From Micrococcales bacterium (lineage in GTDB: Bacteria; Actinomycetota; Actinomycetes; Actinomycetales; Dermatophilaceae): a stretch of DNA of 8,984 nt. The translations under genes and the position numbers were made by a program. Where the stretch lies: positions 1-8,984 of the forward strand of contig JAKDLQ010000086.1 of the NCBI GenBank assembly GCA_030452775.1, read 5' to 3'. The notes beneath the pieces were generated by a model. That model did no database searches. It was not told the origin of the DNA and was given only the letters and a program-made list of their open reading frames with translations. Positions 1 to 7,136 of this stretch are shown piece by piece (position 1 is the stretch's first letter; every line of letters begins with the position of its first letter).

Positions 1-210
1 CCTGCGCTGCGGGCCTCGCTCGTTCCTCGCTCGTGTCCTTGCTCCGGTCGGCGCTGATGTCTGCTGGCGCGCCTCTTCCCTGCGCTGCGGGCCTCGCTCG
101 TTCCTCGCTCGTGTCCTTGCTCCGGTCGGCGCTGATGTCTGCTGGCGCGCCTCTTCCCTGCGCTGCGGGCCTCGCTCGTTCCTCGCTCGTGTCCTTGCTC
201 CGGTCGGCGC

Positions 211-211
<1 letters not shown>
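1..211. repeat. Perfect 78-bp tandem repeat, about 2.7 copies
   Basis: Copies lie at 1-78, 79-156 and 157-211 (the last is the first 55 bp only) and are identical over all aligned bases. The unit length is 26 codons, so copy number changes would keep any reading frame. The array stops exactly at the last base of the pccB stop codon and probably continues left of the window. Inside the unit, CTCGCTCGT-like words are themselves nearly duplicated. The absence of divergence points to recent expansion or ongoing slippage or recombination. The spacing and lack of unique spacers rule out CRISPR. Confidence 0.97.

Positions 212-214
<3 letters not shown>
1..214 (-). CDS. Candidate acyl-CoA carboxylase epsilon subunit, N-terminal part, cut by window edge
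   Basis: Seen: a frame opens at GTG (214-212 on the minus strand), whose last bases form a GTGA overlap with the pccB stop codon, and stays open for 71 codons to the window edge. It begins MSADRSKDTSEERARPAAQ and then repeats a 26-residue hydrophilic unit rich in Arg, Ala, Asp, Glu and Ser, encoded by the 78-bp DNA repeat. No folded domain is visible and no good Shine-Dalgarno precedes it, so it would depend on translational coupling. Known: in actinobacteria the small epsilon subunit (AccE5/PccE), which binds and stimulates the carboxyltransferase core, is often encoded right after the beta subunit. As I recall, Mycobacterium tuberculosis AccE5 has a disordered N-terminus with short repeats. 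Inference: this is that gene's N-terminus, with the conserved C-terminal part lying left of the window. Against it: all repeat frames are open, third-position GC is only moderate, and no conserved epsilon motif is in view. It could be non-coding repeat DNA. Confidence 0.45.
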
Positions 215-1839
<1,625 letters not shown>

Positions 1840-1862
1840 GGCGGCACTCTAGCCTTGTCACC
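1840..1862. promoter_or_regulatory. Divergent pccB/birA promoter with overlapping -10 hexamers
   Basis: The whole gap between the two start codons is 23 bp. On the minus strand TAGAGT (1851-1846) is followed by 6 nt and then the pccB ATG. On the plus strand TAGCCT (1850-1855) is followed by 7 nt and then the birA GTG. Both fit the actinobacterial -10 pattern TANNNT, and both place the transcription start at or within a base of the start codon. The two hexamers share the central TA of a CTAG palindrome (1849-1852). Any -35 contacts would lie inside the opposite gene's coding sequence, and I see no good -35 consensus there. This is inferred from sequence pattern only. Confidence 0.55.
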
Positions 1863-2777
1863 GTGCGCATTCCGTTGCAGCCTGACATCATCCGCGCGGC
1901 GCTCGACGCGCCGGGCGCCCGATGGTCGCGCGTGGAGTTCCATCCCGCCCTCGAGTCGACGAACGAACGCGCGAAGGTACTCCTGCGCTCGTACGCCGAG
2001 CACCAGACGGCCGCACCACCGCCCCACCCCCTCAGGCCGTCTGCCGGCGAGCCCGGTGTCGATGACGGGCCCCTGTGGGGGATCGTCGTCGCCGACCATC
2101 AGACGGGCGGGCGCGGACGACTCGGGCGTAGCTGGGAAGTGCCGGACCGGGCTGCCATCGCCCTCAGCGCGACGGTCCCGGTGGCCGAACCGGCCGCCGC
2201 CGGCTGGATGCCGCTGCTCGCGGGGCTGGCCCTGTCGCGGGCGATCACGGAGGTCGCCGCCACGGCGGGCACCACCTTGACCACGCGACTCAAGTGGCCC
2301 AACGACGTGTTGCTGGCAAACGACGAGGACCGCAAGGTCAGTGGCATCCTCTGCGAGCTCGTCCCGCTCGCTCCGGGGGCCGGGCTCGCCGTCGTCGTCG
2401 GCACCGGGATCAACATCGACCAGACCCGGGCCGAACTGCCGGTCGACACGGCGACGTCGCTGGCGCTCGCCGGGGCGACGATCCGGCGTGAGGACCTCAT
2501 CGTGGCCTACCTGGGGCACCTGGGCGAGCTCACGGACCCGACCGGCGACGGGAGCGGCGCGATCGACGTCGCGGGCGGGAGGGCGGCATACGGGCTGGCC
2601 TGTTCGACGATCGGCGCGCAGGTGCGGGTCAACCTCCCGACAGGGGAGGTCGTCGAGGGCGAGGCGACCGGGGTCGATCGGGCCGGCGGGCTCGTCGTCG
2701 CGACGGTGCGAGGGGTGCGATCATTCCCGGCCGGCGACGTCGTCCACGTACGGAATGCTCGTGGCGGGCTGGCATGA
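1863..2777 (+). CDS. birA: Biotin--[acetyl-CoA carboxylase] ligase, class I (no DNA-binding domain)
   Basis: A 304-residue biotin protein ligase: it makes biotinyl-5'-AMP from biotin and ATP and attaches biotin to the carrier lysine of biotin-dependent carboxylases. Motifs run in family order: ESTN (31-34), the biotin/AMP loop GRGRLGR (83-89), KWPND (144-148), KVSGIL (158-163) and GTGINID (180-186). A small C-terminal SH3-like domain follows at about 255-304. There is no N-terminal helix-turn-helix, so it should not be a repressor like E. coli BirA. A Pro-rich stretch at about 49-70 looks like a surface loop insertion. I chose GTG 1863 because earlier in-frame GTG/TTG codons (1791-1823) would overlap pccB and because translation beginning VRIPL sits just after a TAGCCT -10 hexamer. 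It diverges from pccB, whose holoenzyme needs biotinylation. The cyclase gene follows 7 bp after the stop. Confidence 0.94.
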   Translation: MRIPLQPDIIRAALDAPGARWSRVEFHPALESTNERAKVLLRSYAEHQTAAPPPHPLRPSAGEPGVDDGPLWGIVVADHQTGGRGRLGRSWEVPDRAAIALSATVPVAEPAAAGWMPLLAGLALSRAITEVAATAGTTLTTRLKWPNDVLLANDEDRKVSGILCELVPLAPGAGLAVVVGTGINIDQTRAELPVDTATSLALAGATIRREDLIVAYLGHLGELTDPTGDGSGAIDVAGGRAAYGLACSTIGAQVRVNLPTGEVVEGEATGVDRAGGLVVATVRGVRSFPAGDVVHVRNARGGLA

Positions 2778-2784
2778 TCGGAGC

Positions 2785-3831
2785 ATGAGCGGGGACCGCC
2801 CCGGCGCGGGAGGCGATGACTATATCGAGCAACTGCTCGGAAAGCCCCTGCGCCTGCGCCGCCGCGACGTCAGCACCGGCGCCGAAGTCTCCCTGCTCTC
2901 GGCCCGCAAGTTCTGGCACGCTCTCGGCTTCCCCGTCATGGAGACCGACGACGAGGTGTTCACCGACGCCGACCGCGATGCCCTGCGCGCCGTGGCCGCG
3001 ATCGTCCGTGAGGGCCTGCTCGACGAGCCGACGGCGCTTGCCATGACGCGCGCCTTCGCCCGGACGACCGAGCGCCTCGCCGGCTGGCAGTCGCAGCTGA
3101 TCGCCGAAGCGGTCGAGGACGAGTGGCAGCAGGCGGAGGATCCGGACGCGACCGAGACCCGTGCCATCCCCAGGGCCGCGACGGCGAACGAGACCGCCGC
3201 CCGCCTCGTACAGCTGGCAGATCGCATGGAGCCGCTGCTGCTCTATGCATGGCGCCGCCACCTCGGCGCCACCGTGGCCCGGATGCTCGCCGACTCCGAC
3301 CCCGAGTCCTACGGCCTGACCGCGGTCCGCTCCGTCGGCTTCGCCGACCTCGTGCACTTCACCTCCCTCGTGCGCAAACTGTCCGAGCGGGATCTCGGGC
3401 GGCTCGTGTCCCGCTTCGAGGCGCTGTCGTCCGACGTCATCACCGCCCACGGCGGCCGCCTCGTCAAGACGGTCGGGGACGAGGTCGTCTTCTCCACCGT
3501 CGGGGCAGCGCCGGCAGCCGCCATCGCCCTCGACCTCGTCGACGCGATGACCGAGGACGAACTGCTTCCCGATGTCCGGTGCGGCATGGCGCGCGGGCCG
3601 ATCGTCTCCCGGCTCGGCGACGTCTTCGGTACGACGGTCAACCGCGCAGCGCGGCTGACCGCGGTGGCACCTGCCGGATCGGTGCTCGTCGACGCGACGC
3701 TGGCCCGGGAGCTGGCGACCCTGTCGGGCTTCGAGCTCCACGGGCAGCGGCGCCGCGTGCTGCGGGGCGTCGGCGCCATCACCCCTTCGGCCCTCCGGCG
3801 AGCCTCGCCCTCGGGCCGCCGATCCACCTGA
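2785..3831 (+). CDS. Class III adenylate cyclase, Rv1264-like, with N-terminal regulatory domain
   Basis: A 348-residue soluble protein predicted to make cAMP from ATP. Residues about 10-115 resemble the regulatory domain of mycobacterial Rv1264 (YIEQLLGK, then a helix-turn-helix-like LSARKFWHALGFP, then VFTDADRDALR). Residues about 183-330 are the catalytic domain. Visible catalytic residues: metal-binding Asp188 (FADLVHFT) and Asp232 (KTVGDE), the adenine-selecting Lys228/Asp279 pair (VKTVGDE; GDVFGTTVN), and transition-state Asn286 and Arg290 (VNRAAR). All are intact, so it should be active as a homodimer. In Rv1264 the N-terminal domain makes the enzyme pH-sensitive and has been seen with bound fatty acid; whether that applies here is inference. 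Start: ATG 2785 is in frame, 7 bp after the birA stop; GGAG is too close to act as a normal ribosome site, while CATGAT six bases before ATG could be a -10 of a leaderless transcript. A much longer upstream in-frame extension is just birA read in another frame. Confidence 0.9.
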   Translation: MSGDRPGAGGDDYIEQLLGKPLRLRRRDVSTGAEVSLLSARKFWHALGFPVMETDDEVFTDADRDALRAVAAIVREGLLDEPTALAMTRAFARTTERLAGWQSQLIAEAVEDEWQQAEDPDATETRAIPRAATANETAARLVQLADRMEPLLLYAWRRHLGATVARMLADSDPESYGLTAVRSVGFADLVHFTSLVRKLSERDLGRLVSRFEALSSDVITAHGGRLVKTVGDEVVFSTVGAAPAAAIALDLVDAMTEDELLPDVRCGMARGPIVSRLGDVFGTTVNRAARLTAVAPAGSVLVDATLARELATLSGFELHGQRRRVLRGVGAITPSALRRASPSGRRST

Positions 3832-3836
3832 CCCGC

Positions 3837-3843
3837 AAAGGAG
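3837..3843 (+). promoter_or_regulatory. Strong ribosome binding site of the enoyl-CoA hydratase gene
   Basis: AAAGGAG lies 5 nt before the ATG at 3849. It is among the clearest Shine-Dalgarno sequences in the window and fixes this start. Position 3837 is 5 nt after the cyclase stop codon, so the two genes are probably co-transcribed. Confidence 0.75.
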
Positions 3844-3848
3844 CACGT

Positions 3849-4652
3849 ATGCCGCCCACCTCCCCCCTCGCGCGAATCGACCGTTTCGACGACCCCCGCC
3901 TCGTTCACGTCGCCGAGCTCGTGCTCGACCGGCCGGAGGCGCTCAACGCCATCTCGACGCCGATGAGCACCGCTATCGCCGACGCCACGACCGAGCTGGC
4001 GCGGGACGAGTCCGTGCGGTGTGTCGTCCTGTCCTCGGCTCATGCCCGGGCCTTCTGCGTCGGGGCCGACCTCAAGGAGCGCAACTCCTTCTCCGATGCC
4101 GACCTCATGGCGCAGCGCCCCCTCGCGCGGTCGGCCTACGGCGGCGTGCTCGCACTGCCGGTCCCGGCGATCGCCGCGGTCGACGGCTTCGCGCTCGGCG
4201 GCGGCTTCGAGCTGGCCCTGTCCTGCGACATCATCATCGCGGGAGAGGCCGCGCTCGTCGGGCTTCCCGAGGTCGGGGTCGGCGTCATCCCCGGCGGTGG
4301 CGGCACCCAGCTGCTCGTGCGCCGGGTCGGCTGGTCGAAGGCCGCCACGGTGATCTTCTCCGCCGCCAAGCTCACCGCTGCGAAGGCGCTCGAGCTCGGG
4401 GCGCTCGATGAGAGGGTGCCGGCAGGATCGGCGAGGCAGCGCGCGCTCGCGCTGGCCGCGACGATCGCCGCCAACTCGCCCGTCGGACTGCGCAACGCCA
4501 AGAAGGCGATGCGGCTCGGCGCTGACGTCGACCTGTCGGCGGGCCTGGAGATCGAGGACGGCTGCTGGCGGGCGACGGCCTTCTCCGGCGACCGGCGCGA
4601 GGGAGTGGCCGCGTTCGCCGAGAAGCGAACCCCGCAGTGGCCGGGCAGGTGA
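3849..4652 (+). CDS. Enoyl-CoA hydratase (crotonase family)
   Basis: A 267-residue crotonase-fold protein, predicted to hydrate trans-2-enoyl-CoA to 3-hydroxyacyl-CoA in beta-oxidation. Seen: the first oxyanion-hole segment AFCVGADLKE (68-77), the second ALGGGFELALSCD (115-127), and LPEVGVGVIPGGGGTQ (139-154). Glu121 and Glu141 match the two catalytic glutamates of rat mitochondrial hydratase (E144 and E164), which favours a true hydratase over an isomerase or a catalytically altered relative. The length is typical. The substrate chain length cannot be read from sequence. It sits 17 bp after the cyclase gene with a strong Shine-Dalgarno and closes the birA-cyclase group; an acyl-CoA role fits the nearby carboxylase. 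An 11-bp imperfect tandem duplication spans its stop codon. Confidence 0.91.
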   Translation: MPPTSPLARIDRFDDPRLVHVAELVLDRPEALNAISTPMSTAIADATTELARDESVRCVVLSSAHARAFCVGADLKERNSFSDADLMAQRPLARSAYGGVLALPVPAIAAVDGFALGGGFELALSCDIIIAGEAALVGLPEVGVGVIPGGGGTQLLVRRVGWSKAATVIFSAAKLTAAKALELGALDERVPAGSARQRALALAATIAANSPVGLRNAKKAMRLGADVDLSAGLEIEDGCWRATAFSGDRREGVAAFAEKRTPQWPGR

Positions 4653-4810
4653 TTCCCAGGTGATCCCGAAGGGCGCGGCGAAGGACGCGCTCGCGTGGAG
4701 GCGAGGTCGCGAGGCGGGCACGGCGGCATACGAGATGAGCGGTCGTCGCACAGCGGATAGGCTGAGATGAGCGGGTGAACACCGAATTGCGAACGCAGGG
4801 GACCGATGAC
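4653..4810. other. Intergenic region between hydratase and response regulator
   Basis: A gap of 158 bp, the largest in the middle of the window. It starts with a tandem pair CAGGTGATTCC/CAGGTGATCCC (4646-4667) over the hydratase stop. Two GC-rich hairpins follow: GGGCGCG/CGCGCTC (4671-4677 with 4686-4692) and CTCGCG/CGCGAG (4690-4695 with 4708-4713). They share bases 4690-4692, so they cannot both form fully. Neither is followed by a T tract, so a classical intrinsic terminator is not supported. The right end holds the putative promoter described separately. A short open frame here has no recognisable content. Confidence 0.5.
4732..4774 (+). promoter_or_regulatory. Putative response regulator promoter with flanking 11-bp direct repeats
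   Basis: TAGGCT at 4758-4763 fits the TANNNT -10 pattern and would start transcription near 4770, leaving a leader of about 40 nt that includes the Shine-Dalgarno AGGGGA (4797-4802), 8 nt before ATG 4811. The 11-bp word GAGATGAGCGG occurs at 4732-4742, over the expected -35 position, and again at 4764-4774, over the expected start site, 32 bp apart or about three helical turns. No good -35 hexamer is seen, which would fit a regulator-dependent promoter. All inferred from pattern. Confidence 0.4.
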
Positions 4811-5491
4811 ATGACTCGAGTGCTGTTGGCAGAGGACGACCCTGCGATCTCTCAGCCGCTCGCCAGGGCGCTGCTGCGTGAGGGATACGAGGTCGATGTC
4901 CGGGCCGACGGTGCCTCCGCTCTCGAGGCTGCACTCAACAACCCCGATCTCGTCCTGCTCGACCTCGGGCTGCCGGCGATCGACGGTCTCGAGGTCTGCC
5001 GTCGCCTGCGGGCCGAGGGACGCACCATCCCCGTGCTCATCCTCACCGCCCGCGCCGACGAGGTCGACACGGTCGTCGGCCTCGATGCCGGCGCAGACGA
5101 CTACGTCACCAAGCCGTTCCGTCTGGCCGAGCTGCTCGCCCGGGTCCGGGCGCTGATGCGACGCACGCCTACCGACGCGGGCGACGACGGGGTCGAGCTG
5201 GTCCGGATCGACGCCGAGGGCCGCCGGGCGTGGTTCCGCGGCGAGGAGTTGCCGCTCACCGCCAAGGAGTTCGACCTGCTGAGGGTGCTCGTGCGCGAGC
5301 AGGGCAAGGTCGTCTCGCGGGAGTCGCTGATGCGGGAGATCTGGGACACGGTGTGGCTCGGCTCGACCAAGACGCTCGACATGCACGTCTCCGGGCTGCG
5401 CCGCAAGCTCGGTGACGACGCCACCTCGCCTCGGTACATCTCTACCGTTCGAGGGATGGGGTTCCGGTTCGAACGCCCCGGCTCGCAGTGA
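4811..5491 (+). CDS. OmpR/PhoB-family response regulator
   Basis: A 226-residue DNA-binding response regulator. The receiver domain (1-117) has the acidic cluster EDD (8-10), phospho-acceptor Asp51 in LLDLGLP, switch Thr79 and Lys101 in TKPF. The winged-helix output domain (about 128-222) carries the usual LTAKEFDLLRVL, TKTLDMHVSGLRRKLG and VRGMGFRF stretches. All phosphorelay residues are intact. ATG 4811 is chosen over GTG 4775 because it directly begins the conserved MTRVLLAEDD and has AGGGGA 8 nt upstream. The gene overlaps the sensor kinase gene by 4 bp (GTGA), so they form a two-component pair. Its target genes are unknown; the direct repeats upstream are a possible autoregulatory site. 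Confidence 0.94.
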   Translation: MTRVLLAEDDPAISQPLARALLREGYEVDVRADGASALEAALNNPDLVLLDLGLPAIDGLEVCRRLRAEGRTIPVLILTARADEVDTVVGLDAGADDYVTKPFRLAELLARVRALMRRTPTDAGDDGVELVRIDAEGRRAWFRGEELPLTAKEFDLLRVLVREQGKVVSRESLMREIWDTVWLGSTKTLDMHVSGLRRKLGDDATSPRYISTVRGMGFRFERPGSQ

Positions 5492-6522
5492 CAATGCGCC
5501 GGCTCATCGACCGGATCTCGCTGTTGACCGCAGGACTGGCGGTGGCCATCCTCGTCGTCGTGGTGAGTGGCTCGGCCTGGTACCTGTCACATGAGCGTCC
5601 AGACCAGGCCTTCTCCCTCGACGAGTCGTATCCGAGCCTCTGGGTGGCGCGCCTGGTCGCGTTGCTCGCGGTGCTGGGCGGCGCCAGTGTCGTCCTCGCG
5701 ATGCTCGCGACGCTGCCGCTGCGCCGCCGGCACGCGTCCTGCACCGATCTCCTCGTGCGGCAGGCGAGGCGGTTCACCGCCGGTGAGACGCGGCTGTCTC
5801 CGCTGCACACCGGCGTCGAGGAGTTCGACCTCATCTCGGAGGTCCTCACCCGGCAAGCCCACGACATGACCCGCTCACTCGCGGCGGAGCGAGACTTCGC
5901 CGCAGATGCCTCGCACCAGCTGCGCACCCCCCTGACCGCGCTGCTCATGCGGCTCGAGGAGATCTCGGCCACCGACGACGCGACGGTCGTCAAGGAAGAG
6001 GCGACGATCGCGATCACCCAGGTCGAACGGCTCACCCGGGTGGTCGACGATCTGCTCGGACGCAGCCGGGGAGCCAATGGCCCCACTCCGTCGGTCTCGC
6101 TCGACTCCGTCATCGCCGCCCTCCAGCGGGAGTGGCAGCCCGCGTTCGAGAAGGCGCGTCGATCGGTCCGCGTCCACGGGGAACGAGGCCTGTTCGTGCG
6201 CTCGACCCCCATTGCGCTGTCGCAGGTGCTCAGCACCTTGTTCGAGAACTCGCTCGCTCACGGGCGCGGGACCGTGGACGTGCAGGCCCGCCGGTCCGGT
6301 CCTTCGGTCGTCGTGGAGGTGAGCGACGAAGGCGACGGGGTGCCGGCGACCATGGCTGCGCACATCTTCGAACGTTCGGTGAGCGGCGGCGCACGGGGCA
6401 GCACCGGCCTCGGCCTCGCACTCGCCCGCGACCTGGCCGAGGCCAACGGCGGCCGTCTCGACCTGGTCCAGGCCCAGCCGGCGCGGTTTGCGCTCTTCCT
6501 CTCCGAGGCCGAGGATCGCTGA
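5488..6522 (+). CDS. Sensor histidine kinase, partner of the preceding regulator
   Basis: A 344-residue membrane kinase. Two transmembrane helices (about 9-32 and 52-77) enclose an external loop of only about 18 residues. A linker follows (78-130, HAMP-like in position), then the dimerisation/H-box DFAADASHQLRTPLTALLMR with phospho-acceptor His143, and the ATPase domain with N-box Asn254 (LFENSLAHG), G1 box SDEGDGVP (279-286) and G2 box GSTGLGLALAR (304-314). All catalytic boxes are intact. The small loop leaves little room for ligand binding, so the signal may be sensed within or at the membrane, or through a partner; this is inference. Start is GTG 5488 (GTGA overlap with the regulator) or ATG 5494; neither has a clear Shine-Dalgarno, and they differ by two residues. 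The GtrA gene begins 1 bp after its stop. Confidence 0.92.
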   Translation: MTMRRLIDRISLLTAGLAVAILVVVVSGSAWYLSHERPDQAFSLDESYPSLWVARLVALLAVLGGASVVLAMLATLPLRRRHASCTDLLVRQARRFTAGETRLSPLHTGVEEFDLISEVLTRQAHDMTRSLAAERDFAADASHQLRTPLTALLMRLEEISATDDATVVKEEATIAITQVERLTRVVDDLLGRSRGANGPTPSVSLDSVIAALQREWQPAFEKARRSVRVHGERGLFVRSTPIALSQVLSTLFENSLAHGRGTVDVQARRSGPSVVVEVSDEGDGVPATMAAHIFERSVSGGARGSTGLGLALARDLAEANGGRLDLVQAQPARFALFLSEAEDR

Positions 6523-6523
6523 G

Positions 6524-7114
6524 GTGCGGCGGCTACGCACCTACCTGCTGGTGCGCCATCGACGCAACTGGATGCTGCTGCTGCGTTTCGCGGTGGTGGG
6601 GGCCTCCGGGGTGCTGGTCAACCTGCTCGTGCTCGTGCTCGTCAAGCGGCTCGGACCCGACGTCGACCAGGGGATCGTGGGGATCGTCGGCACGCGCTTC
6701 AACGTGCGCTGGTATCACGCGTACTCCACCGTGGCGTTTCTTGTGGCCAATCTGTGGAACTTCCAGCTCAACCGGTCCTGGACCTTCCGGAGCGCCGCCC
6801 GGTCCGGCTGGTGGCGCGAGTACTGGCCGTTCCTCACGGTGGGCCTGCTCGGTCAGGGGATCGGGTTGTTGCTGCTCACGCTGCTCATGCACCCCGGGTC
6901 GTTCATGGCCCTGCCGGTCTCGGTCCTCGATGACTCGACCGGCTTCCGCACCCGGCTCTACTGGGCTCAGCTCATCGTCATCGCCGTCGTCACCCCGATC
7001 TCCTTCGTGCTCAACAAGCTGTGGACCTTCGCCGCCGTGCGCACGCATCGTCTCGACCTCGCCGACCCGACACACGAGGCGGTGCTGCTGGACTCGGCGG
7101 GCGATCAGCCGTGA
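6524..7114 (+). CDS. GtrA-family four-helix membrane protein
   Basis: A 196-residue membrane protein with four hydrophobic helices at about 18-40, 66-86, 102-124 and 146-168. The family signature N-aromatic-x-x-N-(R/K)-x-WTF appears twice, as NFQLNRSWTF (79-88) and SFVLNKLWTF (160-169), at the ends of helices 2 and 4. Known: GtrA-like proteins are thought to move polyprenyl-phosphate-linked sugars across the membrane or support glycosylation of wall polymers. The actual substrate here is unknown. GTG 6524 is chosen as start: it lies 1 bp after the kinase stop with GAGGATC (6511-6517) as a plausible ribosome site. The basic N-terminus (MRRLRTYLLVRHRR) suggests it faces the cytoplasm. M. tuberculosis has a GtrA-like gene (Rv3277) next to purK as well, so the linkage is old. 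Confidence 0.87.
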   Translation: MRRLRTYLLVRHRRNWMLLLRFAVVGASGVLVNLLVLVLVKRLGPDVDQGIVGIVGTRFNVRWYHAYSTVAFLVANLWNFQLNRSWTFRSAARSGWWREYWPFLTVGLLGQGIGLLLLTLLMHPGSFMALPVSVLDDSTGFRTRLYWAQLIVIAVVTPISFVLNKLWTFAAVRTHRLDLADPTHEAVLLDSAGDQP

Positions 7115-7122
7115 CCGACAAC

Positions 7123-7136
7123 TACGCTGGGGGATC
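7123..7136 (+). promoter_or_regulatory. Possible purK -10 element and ribosome binding site
   Basis: TACGCT (7123-7128) fits TANNNT and is followed by GGGGGA (7129-7134), a purine-rich Shine-Dalgarno-like tract just before GTG 7137. Transcription from this -10 would start at about 7135-7137, giving purK its own nearly leaderless promoter; on read-through mRNA the same tract would serve as ribosome site. No -35 is evident. Confidence 0.3.

Noticed and set aside
2341..2784. 148-codon N-terminal extension of the cyclase
   Set aside because: It lies wholly within the birA C-terminal half in another frame; ATG 2785 starts right before the family's conserved N-terminal region.
2629..3846. 405-codon antisense open frame opposite the cyclase
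   Set aside because: The cyclase has every catalytic residue on the plus strand; the antisense product has no recognisable domain.
4671..4713. Intrinsic terminator after the hydratase gene
   Set aside because: GC-rich stems exist but no T tract follows either one; such hairpins are frequent by chance at this GC content.
4660..4770. Small open frame between hydratase and response regulator
   Set aside because: It has about 36 codons, no Shine-Dalgarno and no recognisable sequence, and it overlaps the putative promoter.
3309..4934. 541-codon antisense open frame across cyclase, hydratase and regulator start
   Set aside because: It is a shadow of codon bias in GC-rich genes. It crosses three well-supported genes and an intergenic gap, and its composition is Arg/Pro/Ala-rich without motifs.
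4136..5494. 452-codon antisense open frame opposite hydratase and response regulator
   Set aside because: It is a composition-driven shadow of two intact conserved genes.
6132..7136. 335-codon upstream extension of purK, suggesting a fusion
   Set aside because: It overlaps the sensor kinase ATPase domain and the GtrA gene in other frames and is Arg/Cys/Ser-rich; conserved PurK sequence begins only after 7137.
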